DNA of 64,000 nucleotides, taken from the NCBI RefSeq assembly GCF_000204055.1, contig NW_006768771.1, positions 1,761,681 through 1,825,680 of the forward strand, in the 5' to 3' direction. Under the pieces are notes generated by a model. It worked only from the letters and a program-made list of their open reading frames with translations, was not told the origin of the DNA and ran no database searches. The translations under genes and the position numbers were made by a program. Below, piece after piece: positions 28,176 to 40,638 of the stretch (position 1 is the stretch's first letter; the number at the start of each line of letters is the position of its first letter). This stretch comes from Melampsora larici-populina 98AG31 (taxonomy: Eukaryota; Basidiomycota; Pucciniomycetes; Pucciniales; Melampsoraceae).

Positions 28176-31100
28176 CAATACCGCAATCGCTACGCTCCGC
28201 TCAGGTTTTCGACCCATTTTGGGAGCGGAGCGGAGCGCTGCACTCTATCTCACTACGAACAAAATTGCACATTTTGTTTTTTTTCTCACTTGGGTGTGCG
28301 TAGTGGTTTCACCACTACGCACATTGCTATAGAGCAGTGCACCTTGCCTTATTTGAAGAAAAAGATAAATTTGATAAAAAATTCAAAAGCCTGGATGGAC
28401 ATATATATGTATATCTACGTGTTTCAATCAATATAGAAAACCTACGTGTTTCAATTGATATAGAAAAAAAAAGAACAAAGTTTGACTTTTGAAAAAATAA
28501 AAACACTACTTCGTTTTTGCTGAGCTATCTCTTTTTTGTACCATGCTATGTTTTTTTACTGTGCTATCAACAAAAGCTTGGTATGCTTTCATCGCTTCTT
28601 CAAAATCGCCGCCTGGAACTATCCCTTCCTTCAACCAGGCTTGGGAACCCACCAGACGTTCCATGGTCTTAGGGTGCATCGCTCCACGTAATGGGGTACA
28701 AAAGTCGGCCGCGGCGGAAAACGTACGCTCACATGCACACGATGTGGCTGACACAGACAAGTAGTCACAAGCAAGTTGAGCAAGGATCGGAAATTGTGAT
28801 TCGTGTTCCTGTGATAGAGAATAAGGTGTTAGAAAACATGCCTATGTACTGTATACATGGAAAATAAAAAGATACACTAACCCTCCACCAATCAAGAGGG
28901 GTTTGGTCCCGCTTGATTGGGTACTTCCCTTGCAGATAGTCCTCAAGTTCAGAGTTGAAAACTCTGTCAGTTTTGGCGTTCGACACTGCAAATATATCAA
29001 ATGTGTCGGGTTCCTCAGTAGGGTCTTTGGACAGTTCAGGTGATGGTGATCGTGGTTGATTTTGATAATCCAGCAAGACCGTATTGAAAGCTGTTTCAAT
29101 AGCAAGATTTGCCGAGGAATCGTATTCAGGATAGTGGATGCTGAAAAACTTGCCGCGGAATCGGGGATTAAGGACGGTAGCAAGAATGATAGAGTCACAG
29201 TTTAGTGACTCTTCCTGATACTTTCCAAGCCACTTGGCCATCTCATCAATGGCAACCACTAGGCTGGGAAAGTCATTTGCATCGTTTCGAAGGGTTGTCA
29301 GCTCTTTGATGACCCGTTTATATTCGGCCAGGACGATACACCCAGTTGGGCCGTTACCTTCTACTCGGGCCATTGCATCGACAAAGATCTAAGAGATATA
29401 AGTATCTATCAGCATCATAATCAGGAGACTGAGATAGAGAAAGGAAAGAATTCACCTTTAAAAGCTTGTTGACTAATTCAACCGCGTGCCATTCAGCTGG
29501 GGAGATGGTGACCCCCTTGAAAAACTGGGCCTTGCAATCAGCAGAAAGCATGGAGTTGATGATCTGTGATGAAAATTATTAATTAGATACACTTGATAAT
29601 AATGATTGAAGACATACGAGATGATACCTACCTCCTGAGCCTCGCAAGCCACCTTTTGGCTCTCGTAGTGACTGTTCCAGCGCGTCTTGCAAGGTCGCTT
29701 GAGCATGCGCCCTTTGTAGCCCATCCGACTTGCACGAGACTTGAAGTCGCAGCGCCTGGCTGCACTGCTGGATATCTGGCCACTCACCGTGTTGACCTGC
29801 AAACAGTCCAAGCGTAAAGTTTAGGAGCAGAGTCTGACATGATATATAAATAGAATACTGAAGGTACTTACTTTTGAAAGGGCAACCACCACAATGTCAT
29901 CCTCCTCACAAGCTAACCCAGGTATTTCCAGCTCTTGATTAGTTTCAACTTCATCTACACCATCTGGCTTGTCAGGAAGACCAGCTTCATCCTCGTCATC
30001 CGATTCGACCTCGTCAATCTCAACCTCATTGTCGCCGTCATTGACCTTGAGTGTTGGGATAGGGAGAGGATGATTATGTGGGACGCACGGCTTCGCAATA
30101 CTAACCTTTTGCCCAATTGCTTTGAGCCCATGCCCAACCGTGAGGTTGAGCTTATGGGCATAGCATCGCACGTGATGTGCCGAGGCTTGCCAAAAAATCA
30201 GATCTTCTGCTTTTGAGAACATAGACTGCATTTCGGAGGCCATCGGGCCATTGTTACTGCCACTGTCAGTGGTCTGACATAGCATGTAAGACAGATTCAA
30301 TAGAAAAAATTAGTCAAGCTGAAATTGGAAAAGAGAAGAAATAGTTTGAATGAAAGTAAATAAATGAAACACTTATCTTCTTGTACAGTCCATGACGAAT
30401 CAAAAACCGTCCGATTGGTCTGGCTAGAAGGGCCCCGAAATGTCTCCAAGCAACCATCTTAAGAGTAAGATGGGTGCTTTGGTAGTTCCAATCCTTGTCA
30501 ATATAATTGGCAGTTGCCCCGATGAAGGCAAATCGGTTGCCTTTAGTCGTCCATACGTCATGTACTAAACAGAACTTGCCTCGATTGTTCTAAGATCATG
30601 AATGTGAAATTCATAGAAGTATATGATTTATGTAAGTATACGATCACACAGAAAGCAGAGAAGTATTTAGAAGAGACAGACTTACCTTGACCTTGTTGAT
30701 TGCCTTTTCGTGCAATGAAGAATGCAGCAGAACCGCTTGCTGAGCCGCCCAGGTTCTTGATCGGACCACAGCACCGCGATTGACCGTATAAAAGGCCGCG
30801 CGAAGGGCTTGATCCTCAAAACGTGCCCATGGAAGAGCGTGACGTACAACCCACAGTACGAGTATCATGTTCATCAGGTCGGGTGTGGAGGTAGGTCCTT
30901 TGAAGTAAGACGTCAAAGTGTTTGACTCTTCCTTGGCCTCAGCTTCGATCGTTTCCATATACGAAGGAGGAAGGACAACTCCAGACTTGATTGCCTTGTG
31001 ACGCATTGTGCAAACTGGTCGATTCGGCTTGCCGTCGCGGTGACCCCATAAGCCGTAATAGGAATTTTTCCCCCTACTATATGTACCAAGACACCAGCGA

Positions 31101-32344
31101 CACTTGTACGAGAGACCCTACAAAAGAAAGTGTCAGTTTTACTTTAAAAAATCAATTACATAAAAGGAAATGGACAAATACATTTGGCGGGTAGAAGTAC
31201 TTGAGAAGATCCTTCACATTGAGGGATCTTGCCTGATTATAGCCGATCTGGTTGTTCGACCCAATGATCTCAACATCCGACTCTTGAGACAAGTCACAAT
31301 CCTTAGGAACCTCAAAGTCCTACATGAAACGATGATCACAATTAGAACATGACAGATAAGCAGAAAAAAGAAAGAGTGGGTGTGAAGAAAGAGATAGATA
31401 CTCACATTCGTTTTGTTTCTCTTGATTGAAGGGGAGGTACCTTTCAATGGGCTGCCTGAAGGTGATTGGGCACGTTTGCTGATTGACGAACGAGTCTAGA
31501 TAATCAAATCAACCATTAAGTGTCAGCTCTGCAACTCGTATTGATTGAATGTGATCAAAAGTTTTGACCTACCTTTCCTTTTGAAGTGGTCTGGGCCTTT
31601 GGAGCGACTCCGTTTTGTTTGTTAGTCGGATCCGGGGGTCGTGGTGAAGCAGCTCGTTGGGAGAGAGAACTAGTTCCATCTTCAGCAGTTGGTGTTACAG
31701 CTATAGAAGTACGTGAGTCTTTCGGAGGGATCACAAAACCCGGCTGGGATCGAGCCGGGCTTGGTGGTCGAAGAGTTCGAATCAACGATCTACCTGGTAC
31801 CTGAAGGCTACTAGGAGTTGAAGCAAGAGAAGTCGATTTTGAAGGAGGCATGGTAAATGATGATTGGAGTTGTTAGTATATGATTCAAAGAAAATGAATG
31901 AGGTTTCAGCGAACAATCAAGGAAGGGAAACTTACCTGATAAATAAATTGAAACCACCCCTGTGATACAAACCACAAGCCAGCCATCGATCAAAAGTTGT
32001 CCACGAGGTCGACCGATTAGTTCAAAAGGGCGTCCAAGCGCCTTTGGCACCATCCATTGGGAGTATCAAGGTGAGGGGTGAGGTATGATCAAGAAGGCTT
32101 CCGAAGAAACCCAGGTAACTCTGGGTGGTAACCCTCTACCCTCGGCCTGGGTAGAGGGCTCCGCTCATGAGCGGAGCTACCCGGGTCCGGGCCCTGTGCG
32201 TAGCGGTGTGCTGCGCTCAGGGCATTTCTGGAACTGGTTGCGCTGCGCAGTCTGCGCTCTGCAGACTAGGGACCGTAGCGGAGGCCAAAACCGCTCCGCA
32301 CACGCTCCGCACACGCTCTTTTGTGCAGAGCGGTTGCGGTATTG
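28176..32344 (-). mobile_element. hAT DNA transposon, nested inside the pogo element
   Basis: The left end CAATACCGCAATCGCT and the inverted right end AGCGGTTGCGGTATTG (to 32344) are imperfect terminal inverted repeats. Both flanks carry AACCAGT (28169-28175 and 32345-32351). This is 7 bp where hAT elements usually give 8, so one flank base may have mutated. GC-rich CGGAG-type subterminal repeats and a hairpin (28296-28322) lie inside the ends. The element encodes one transposase gene on the minus strand. Confidence 0.75.
28506..31851 (-). pseudogene. hAT transposase, nearly intact, one lost splice donor
   Basis: Ten exons: 31851-31573, 31495-31406, 31319-31182, 31117-30686, 30589-30377, 30273-29872, 29796-29632, 29563-29456, 29388-28882 and 28808-28506, about 878 aa. 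Every intron is phase 0 and the whole frame is open. An N-terminal Ser/Pro-rich tail precedes a BED-like zinc finger (YKCRWCLGTYSRG, then GHRDGKPNRPVC). The catalytic core follows: HDVWTTKGNRFAFIGATANY, TTDSGSNNG and PCKTRWNSHYES. The C-terminal dimerisation motif is CACERTFSAAADFC. The donor after exon 5 reads AAGAAG|ATAAGT instead of GTAAGT (30376-30375), so splicing there should fail. Otherwise this is the best preserved cut-and-paste transposase in the window. Confidence 0.85.
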
Positions 32345-32529
32345 AACCAGTTAATGCATACTTTTTTTTTGGCCACCAGTAGGTCATAAGCCATGCATTA
32401 TGCCAAATTTAGTATGTATGTAGTTGAAGAGGTTGTATCTCCCTAGTAAAACTTGTCCCAAGCCCTTGAAAAAAATCAATTCCACGTGAATACACTTGAA
32501 TTAAATGTTGAACAAACATTGACCACACA

Positions 32530-34842
32530 ATGCCGCCCAAAAAACGCAAGCCCCAAACAGAAGAAGACTCGGATTCACCATCATTAAGAGTTTCACCAAT
32601 CAAATTTAATGATTCCTCTCCAATTCATGCCACTCGGATTGGGAACATCATTTTTCTGGCGGCTTCCAGTATGGTTCCATCTGATTTTCCGCCTGATTTA
32701 GTCTATGAGGAACATGAGCTTGATTTGCTAGAAAAGGGTGTGGCACATCTCCGTAGAACGTCTCAAGACAAGGTAAAAGAGATTTGTAGACGTCAAGAAG
32801 CTGGAGAGAAAGTTTCACCTGAAGAAGAAGATTTCATCGACCAGGGTGCCAACTTCATTGACAAGCAGCTCATTATTGACAAGTTGATTTTTCTCACCAA
32901 ATCCTTGCCTCTGAAACTCACTCAATCTCAGTTTGACAATCTGACAAAAGTAATTCAATCTTATCAACAAGAGCTAATTGAAAATGAAGAGCACAAGAGG
33001 AAAAAACAACGCAAAAAAAAGCGATGCAAGATTCCAAACACTCTACTTCAAGCAAGAAATCCTCACAAAAATCAATCACAAATGCTAGGCATAAACCTCA
33101 AGCCAGCCAACAATGTGATGCCACAATTCATGAGAAAGCTGAAATTCTTGCCTGGTACCGCGCCAATGGAGAGAGTCAGACAAAAACCGCCAAACACTTT
33201 ACAGCAAAAATTCCACACTTGACGATCACACAGCCTCTTGTCAGCAAGTGGGTCAAAGACGAAGTATCTATCCAAGCTGAATTAACAACATGTGCACCAG
33301 ATATGATACAAGTGCAAACAGTAGCTCACCCCAAAATCGACTCACTTGTTATTGCTTGGATAGAAAGTGCTGAAAAAAGTGGCCTAGTTTTTAGTGGTGA
33401 CGAGATTCAAAACAAGTGGAAGCATTTTGCACGCTTGGAAGGATTACCAAGTACAGAATGGCTCAAGCTTCAAGGTGGATGGTTGGATAGTTTCAAGCAT
33501 CGTTATGGAATTCGCTCGGTCAAGAAACACGGTGAAGCCGCTTTGGCTGACCCACAAGTTGTTGCAGATGAAACAAAGCGAGTTCAGGAGATCAATTCTG
33601 AATATGATCCAGAAAACATTTACAACATGGATGAGACTGGACTCTTCTATGCGTAAGCTTACTCTTTCTCATTGAGTTTTTCTTTTGGAAACCTCTGTTA
33701 ATATATTTGTGTTTCAATATCTTATGGCAGATTACCTCCTGATAAAGGACTTGCCACTGAAGGAGGTCATGGAGTAAAGAGTGTGGCATATTGTCTCACA
33801 GTCATTGTGACTTGTAATGCAACGGGATCCGACAAACAACATCTTGGCTTCATTGGTAAATCCGCGTGTCCCCAAGTCTCCAAAGGAAAGACACCCAAGA
33901 AGCTTGGAATTGAGTATTACAATAATGAAACAGCCTGGAAGAACTCAAAGGTTTTCTTGGCTTGGATCGGTGATTTTAACCGATCCCTCATGCGCAAAAT
34001 CATACTCTGGGTTGACAATTTTAGCGGCCACAAAGTTCCAGATGGTTTTCTCAAAAATATTTGACTTGAGTTCTTCAAGGCAAACCTTACAGCACATGTT
34101 CAGCCTTGTGATGCGGGAATCATCTACGCGCTAAAATGTCACTACCGGAAACGATACCTCAATCAATCACTACGATTACACTCAGAGAACATTGTGCCAT
34201 CAAAGGTCTTCAAGATCAATGTCCTCATGGCAATGCAAATCTGTAAGTATGCATGGCACTCAGTTTCCAAGGAAACAATCAAGAACTGTTGGCACCATTT
34301 GGGAATTGTTAAGTTCAAAGATGATCATGACTCGTAAGCTAGTGCCCATGTTCAACACATTGTTTTCACATATCCTATAAATACTGATTTTGAGTCATAT
34401 ACAATTCAGGATTTTCACACCAATCCGAAATGACCAAGGACTCCTTCAACCTCCAAATGTGAACCTTGAAGATGACATCCAAGAGCTTGAAGATGCTGGT
34501 ATGATTGGTCAATCAAATCGTATGTCAATTGCTGAGCTCTTGATACCAGAGGGTGAAACTCCTCAATTTGCCGGCCTCAAAACTCCCAAAGAAATCTTTG
34601 CTCAATTCCAAGCAATTGATGAAGAACCTCAACTGCGAGTTGAACCCGAGGCTGTGCCAACAAGCGCTGAGGCAATGAAGGCAATGTCTCTTTTGACTGC
34701 CTACATGGAAGGAACCAATCACAAATCTGGACCACAGTTTGATGCTGCTATGCGTATCTATCAAAAATATGTCATCTCTTACATCAACTTTGCAAATAAG
34801 AAACAAAGTTCTATTTCCGATTTTTTTTACATCAAAGCTTGA
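32530..34842 (+). pseudogene. Pogo-like DDE_1 transposase with CENP-B-type DNA-binding half
   Basis: A long acidic and basic coiled N-terminal part is followed by a helix-turn-helix region (EKAEILAWYRANGESQTKTA) and a Tc5/CENP-B-type second helix-turn-helix (WLKLQGGWLDSFKHRYGI). The DDE_1 catalytic triad reads IYNMDETGLFY, ILWVDNFSGH and HVQPCDAGII. Exons end at 33652 and resume at 33731, end at 34333 and resume at 34410; both introns are GT-AG. There are two breaks. A one-base loss in the A8 run 33013-33020 shifts frame between the N-terminal part and the core, and a TGA at 34062-34064 sits in the catalytic core just before LEFFKAN. Hence a dead copy. Confidence 0.87.
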
Positions 34843-34874
34843 AAAGGAAAAGGAAGAGAATAGGATGTATTCAC

Positions 34875-34883
34875 ATAGTTTAT
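34875..34883. repeat. 9-bp target site duplication of the MULE, left copy
   Basis: ATAGTTTAT at 34875-34883 is repeated exactly at 40639-40647. A 9-bp duplication is typical of Mutator-like elements, and joining the flanks restores the pogo 3' region. Confidence 0.9.
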
Positions 34884-35240
34884 GGGGAGGGGGAATTTTA
34901 CACCGCCTCCTTTACACCGAATCATCATGTGTAAAAGCAAGTCAGTGTAAAATTCCAAAAAAGGCGGGGGTTCTTAGATTTTTACACCTCTTTCGAAATT
35001 TTTATTCCGGTGTTAAAAATGACGGTGTAAAATATTCAGTGTAAAAATCATGTGGCCGGTCGTGAGGTTGAATTTTACATTGAAATCTTTACACATGTTA
35101 CGGCGGTGTAAAAAATCTCGGTGTAAATTTCAAGTCTACACATGCAAAGTACATTTTTGCACGTCTAATCTTTACACCGGGAATGCCTGTGTAAGCAGGC
35201 CATGTGCAAAAATCCAATTTTGGCACGCGTGAATTGATTT
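34884..35240. repeat. Left terminal inverted repeat of the MULE with GTGTAAAA arrays
   Basis: At least a dozen copies of GTGTAAA or its complement occur here, partly in the same order as in the right terminus (40241-40638 inverted). Dense subterminal arrays of this kind are likely transposase-binding sites (inference). Confidence 0.7.
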
Positions 35241-35423
35241 TTGCACAGAATATGTTACGCAGACTTGAGAAAAAAAACATGCAAGATAAACGCACAAGAC
35301 CCCATGTTTTGGGTTTATAGTCGACACACAGGGAGACAGGAAATAAATGGAACTGAGAAAGAACAATAAGCACCACAGGCTAACCATTTAAGGCATTTGT
35401 TTGTTTGTTTGTTTCAAAGAAAA

Positions 35424-38400
35424 CTACTCCCTCAACTTCTTAAGCCGCTCGCGGTTCTCCGCTGCAGCCTGGCGCCCCTTTGCAGCTGCAGCTTTGCGCT
35501 TATCAGCTGTAGCCTTGCGCTTATCCGCTGTCGCCTTTCGTTTAGCCGCTGAAGAGGTGTCACAGTGTCCTACAGTACTGCAAAGAACAAAGAGAGTGTA
35601 GTGAAGGAAGGCAACTTACGTGGTTGGACATCTGTGGAGGCTACTGGTGGTGAAAGGGCCTCCTCTTCAATTGACGGATTCAACTTTGGTATGGCCAACT
35701 TGATCTTCAATTTGAGAGGGTCCAAAGGCGTCTTGATTTCCTCAGAAGGTTGATGAGATAGCTCATCAACCTCAATGTCGGCCTCTTCGGTTCCTATGAC
35801 ATCCACATCATCCAGAGGTACGATATTACCGTAGAGAAGCTTGTCATTTCCGTTCTGAGGTTCTTCACGGTTGAGCCTGTCGTAGAGAACGTCGTCGTTG
35901 TCATTTAAGAAATCTTCATCTGCATCAGCGTCAATGCGAACTGGCAAAGAAGCCTCTTCTGGCAAGGTTGTGGTCAAAACGGCGTCGTCAGTTTCTTCAA
36001 GAGAAGGAAGGCCTCCTCCGAAAGGCATCGTGCTGGTAGGCATTGTGAAAGGTATTGAGAGGTGTCGGTCTGGAAACTTCTTCATCATGTCCAGAAGGGC
36101 ATGTTTGATCTTGACAGTTTCCGCTTCGAAAGGGACCCGCGTGTAACACGTCCAGCTGGTGTTAGCAATACAACCAGAAAGGCTGTCTACGTCGCGGGAT
36201 ATGAGCTGGGAAAACCCTCCATTCTTGAGCTCGTCATAATGCCATACGCCCAAGACACCTTCTACTGATCTCACCACTTGGCACCAATAATGGTTCCCAC
36301 CCCAGAAACCACGGGTGACCATCTGATATTTGGCTTCACCTAATTCTAGACGCGCTGGCCAGTTGGTGTCTCCCATGTAACGTCCTCGTTCCTTGGAATC
36401 TAAGGCCATGACGTTGTCCATGAGAAAATATAGATGCAACGGTAAGGATGTATCCTCAATCTTCATACGTTGATCATACAACGTCGGGTCCTCTTCCTCG
36501 TGGCCTTTTTCCTTGATTGGATGACATCCACGGCATACAAGCCCGGGTTCGGTTAGGACACCTTCAGAGAATAAATCTTGTAGCAAAATGTCCAGTTGTC
36601 CATAAGCAACACCAGACTCCCTGAACATCGATGGGAAAAGCCAGAAACCGCCTAAAGATCTGGTTGTAGCTCGGTTGTGTTTGTCGTTGCGATGACATAT
36701 TAATGTCTTAGTCACGTTGATAGCAAAAAGAGGCCTTGTGTGCGGGTGGTCTACTATCATGTCCATGAAACCATCAGCAGAACAAAACTTGTCGGACGTG
36801 TATGACTCGGGTTTGAGAGCTTGGATGGCCTTGTGAATAATGTTCTGACCGCGTTTCAATAAACTCCCGAGGTGTTTGCCTTCATTCAACTCGCCATCGC
36901 AACGTCCGGTGAAATGTCGAATGATGATTGTGGGCAAAGATGTCCCATTGACGTGCGTGTGGTCACTCCAAAGTGGACCCCACAGAGCGTAGAGGGATTC
37001 CAGCGTGGCAGTCTGCCAGCATCGATTGAGGGTGCCGATGGTGGTGCCTGACGTATAAGACTTGTAGGTTGTCAAAGCACTTCGATTGATGTTCAAAGAA
37101 CCTCGAGGACGTCCTGGACCTTTCTTCTTGGAGGGTTTGCCGGATTTAGGATCAGCACCGTCAAGTAGTTCTTTGGTGGTGTCCGGTGCACGGCCGTCGT
37201 TTGCAACGTATCGGCGTTTGGTGGGTTTGGCCATGCCTAAAGACGTAACGATGTCTTGCCAATTTTGATTGCTGGAACCGTAAGTCACCGAGATACCTTT
37301 GCATCTGGCCTCGTAGTCGCGCTCTAGACTCGAAACAAATGCAAATAGTTGAATCATCCCGGCGATGATCCCACACTTGCCATCACTAACATCATCATTT
37401 GACGAAATGATTCAATGTTAGACTCCTTACGATTAAATGGAAAAAGCTTTGATAAATACCTACCAGAGCATGTAGTAGACCCGGTGTAAGGATTCTTGGG
37501 CATTGGTCGTCTTCGGTAAATCAGCGCGCCGGCGTGGTTGAGCTTGATCTTCGTCATCTGATTCTTCTTCAGGTAATGGCGGGTCATCTTCAGGAATCCT
37601 CTTCCGCGCCTGGAAGAGCATGGCTTGGACATCCGCCGCATACCACCAGTCGATCCATTTTTTCGCCAAAGGAAATAATCTTCGCAAATCTTTGAATCTT
37701 TGTTCAAGATTTGGACGTCCAGGTTCATCCGGGAGAAGAAGCTCTCGGCACAGTGTCTTCCAAGTACCCTGCGTGTCAAAGGAACATGTAACATGTATAT
37801 TGATTAGATGAATTAAATCAAAACAATGTGACAGTTAATCAAAGTCCAAAGATTGAGAACTGACCACCATATTAACCTTCACTATTTTGTGATTTTTCGA
37901 TATGCGAGTGACCGCCTGTTGATAATGCTGTTCGCAGCCGTGCAACTTAGAAAAGGCGATTTTACGATCATGTACCTTGAATACCTCCATGTATGCATCT
38001 ATGAATCCGTTTTTCTGAGCTGCAGAAAAATCAACAACCTGTTCAACCAGGCGTCTCTTTTCCCTGTCTGACAAGTCAGTCTTCTGGATTTGTTTGAAGA
38101 GAGTGGCGAAATGGGTTTTGTAGTGTAAGGTAGACAGTCCTCCGAGCCACGACAGTAGGATCGGTATCCAGCGCTGGAGCTTCTCGTTGTACATCGACGT
38201 GGTTAATAGTTAACCGTTAAGGAAGAATTTGTATGTGACATCGGAGAGGAGGCCGCCAGAGTAGGCCTCCCCGTCTTCTTGTTTGAGTACTAGCATGTTG
38301 GCCATCCACTTCGTTTGGAAGGTAAAATGGTCATCGTCGTCCATTGCAACCGACACAATTTTCATTCCTTTCCTGTTGGAGGAAAACAGGAAAAGAAGGC

Positions 38401-39767
38401 AAGTTAGCCACGTCAAAAGGATGAAGGGATTGGAATACGAAATAATATGAAAATATGAAAGACTGGGAGTACGAAATAAAATCATCAATACTGACCTGGA
38501 CCAATGTTTGATCTGTGTATACCACCTGTCACCCCCTTCCTTGTCATTCTTATCGTCCATCAACCCGTGTTTGGCGAGAATTTCAAGGCGCAAATAGCCA
38601 AGGCGGTCGGTATGTCCAAAAGATGAATGGATATCTGTTATTGAAGCAATCGGTTGGGTTCCAAGTCGGGCACGTCCAACCTTTCAGAGAGCAAACAGCA
38701 AGAGTGAGTATGTGCTTCATGTTCTTCTGTGAACATAAGAGGATATTATTACATACCTTCATACCAAGTGGTCCCAGTTTCGGATCATTCAACACAGCCT
38801 CTTCCAGCTTTTCCTTTGCAAGAGGATCAGCCTTTTTGGGGTCAGGCCATCGGTGGGTGTGTTGTCCTTGGTGTCGCAACAAACACCATTTTTCGACCGT
38901 GTCCTCGTCAACGCGACAGCGGGCATAACACGCCAAGTGATTCACAAGGCCAGGACATCCAGAGACTGTGCAATTGGGAAACCTACCCAATAAACAAAGG
39001 GATCAATTTAGTTATTTGTCATATGATGATAAGTTTGAGATGACGTACTTTGCGAGATATTTCTCTATTGCCTTGTGGCCGGTGGGAGGCGATCCCGCCA
39101 GGTGGCAGCCTTTCTCAGAGCAAATTAAAATCCCAAGGCAGTAATAACGTCTAGTAGTCCACTTGTTGTTGTGTTCAGTCCGCATCGTGTGAGTCCACGC
39201 AATCGTCGTGATCCCCTTTTTAAAGTTAGTGATTTGATCCTCGGCATTCTTCACAAACATCGTTTCCCCGTTAGGATATATGGGATATCCCTGTTTGTCG
39301 AGCTCACTGCCTTCGTCAATCCATGTGGCGAACTTCCGTTTGTTGAGGGGAAGCTGCAATTGCCGGGTTTTGACTGGGCCAACGTCTTCATCGTCAGTAG
39401 TTTCACTAACATGAGATTGAGATATGTTGTCGACGTCTTCGAAAACATCTTGGGTATTGGTGACTAGTTCAGATTGGGCTGACATTGTGATTACGCTTGG
39501 AGATTTATGATATCGACTACGACTAGATTTTAATGGAGTAGTTTCTAAGGAACTTGATTGTAAGGGATCCAAAGAAGATTCTGAGCAGTCTGAAGTCGAA
39601 ATAATGGTAAATGGAGAGCTAGGAGTGGTAGTGAACAGATTTTCCAAAGTGAGATCGGGAATAGCTTCTGAGGTATGATGCAAAGACGCATATGGGCACA
39701 AGTCCTCTTCTCCCTCTCCCGTATTTTCCAAGGGAGCGGCCGATGAAATGGAGAATGTCTGCCCCAT
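35424..39767 (-). pseudogene. MULE transposase: GCM-like zinc domain, DDE core, AT-hook, USP-like region
   Basis: Exons: 39767-39049, 38982-38757, 38680-38496, 38372-37877, 37768-37464, 37385-35620 and 35569-35424. Phases close over about 1280 codons. A disordered N-terminus leads into a GCM-type zinc-binding domain at about 190-290 (RYYCLGILICSEKGC, NCTVSGCPG, HQGQHTHRWPDP). The transposase core has LLSDVTYKFF, VVDFSAAQKNGF, LHGCEQHYQQAVTRI and TTNAQESLH, a likely D-D-E set. An AT-hook (KKGPGRPRGS) follows at about 730. Then comes a region like a USP deubiquitinase: Cys box NRCWQTATLESLYAL (about 766), CRGC (about 930) and His box GGNHYWCQVVR (about 1009), ending SWTCYTR. The last exon encodes a basic KRKATAD repeat tail. 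A TAA at 38212-38210 interrupts exon 4 (NG*LLTTSMYNE), so this copy cannot make full-length protein. Confidence 0.82.
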
Positions 39768-40240
39768 GGTGGAAGTGATAGAAACCAAGTTGAAAGTACG
39801 AAAGCCTTAATTCGAAAGTACGAAAGCGTCAAGGGATGCTTTAAATGTAACCAATAGGAAAGGACGAAAGCGTCATCAATAAATGATTCGAGTCAAGATC
39901 AAAAGAGAAGGAACTAAAGGTTGTCAAAACCGAGAAACGGTTGTCAACAAAAGCGAGAAGTCTTTGAAATCTTCGTCGTGCAATCCGAAAGTGGTTGGAA
40001 TTCATAGTTCCAATGCGGAATGATTCTGTTCATATGATCAGAACCGTAATGATCAGAACCGTAATCATATCACGAGGGCCTCCACTCCATGGATATGTGG
40101 ATATGTGGGAATGTGGGAATGGTGAAAGGGCGGCAGTTAATTTTTTTCGAAAGGCTTTTGCATGCCTTTGATACCATGCCAAACATCAGGTATATACGTC
40201 TGATGTTTGGGTTGCGTGGTATCCTTCAGGCATTCCATCA

Positions 40241-40638
40241 TCTGGAGTTTGTGCGTTGAAGTGTTGGTCGGATGCGGTGTAAAACTTCGGTGTAAAATTG
40301 AAGGTGAGCTCAGCAGAATGGGATTTTTGCACCGACCAGATCTTACACATGGCAATTCGGTGTAGCCGGATCGGTGTAAAAATACACTTCGGGTCGGGGC
40401 CCGTGATTATTACACTGACTTTTTTTACACAGCCGTGCCATGTGTAATAAATTCTGTGTAAAATTCAATCTTGCCACCGGCCACAAGAATTTTACACTGT
40501 TTTTTTTAACACAGACAAAAAAAAATCAAAAGAGGTGTAAAATTCTAAGAACCCAACCACCTTTTGGAATTTTACACCGACTCGGTTTTACACAGAATGA
40601 TCCGGTGTAAATGAGTCTGTGTAAAAATCACCTACCCC
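40241..40638. repeat. Right terminal inverted repeat of the MULE
   Basis: It is the inverted counterpart of 34884-35240, with similar spacing of TTTTACAC and GTGTAAAA motifs. The outermost 100 bp align best. The match becomes patchy inwards. Confidence 0.7.

Larger units (their letters stand above)
34884..40638 (-). mobile_element. Mutator-like element (MULE) carrying a GCM / DDE / protease-like gene
   Basis: The element is 5755 bp and bounded by exact 9-bp duplications. The ends GGGGAGGGGGAATTTTACAC and, inverted, GGGGTAGGTGATTTTTACAC begin long imperfect terminal repeats of about 300-400 bp. These are packed with GTGTAAAA/TTTTACAC motifs in both orientations. It inserted about 40 bp downstream of the pogo transposase stop codon. 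It encodes one large gene on the minus strand. Confidence 0.88.

Noticed and set aside
28023..28436. 137-codon plus-strand frame
   Set aside because: It spans the pogo terminus, the target duplication and the hAT terminus, so it is a chance frame over element borders.
31811..32345. Open frames in the GC-rich end of the hAT element
   Set aside because: They run through palindromic CGGAG-type subterminal repeats and differ in frame; structural DNA is the better explanation.
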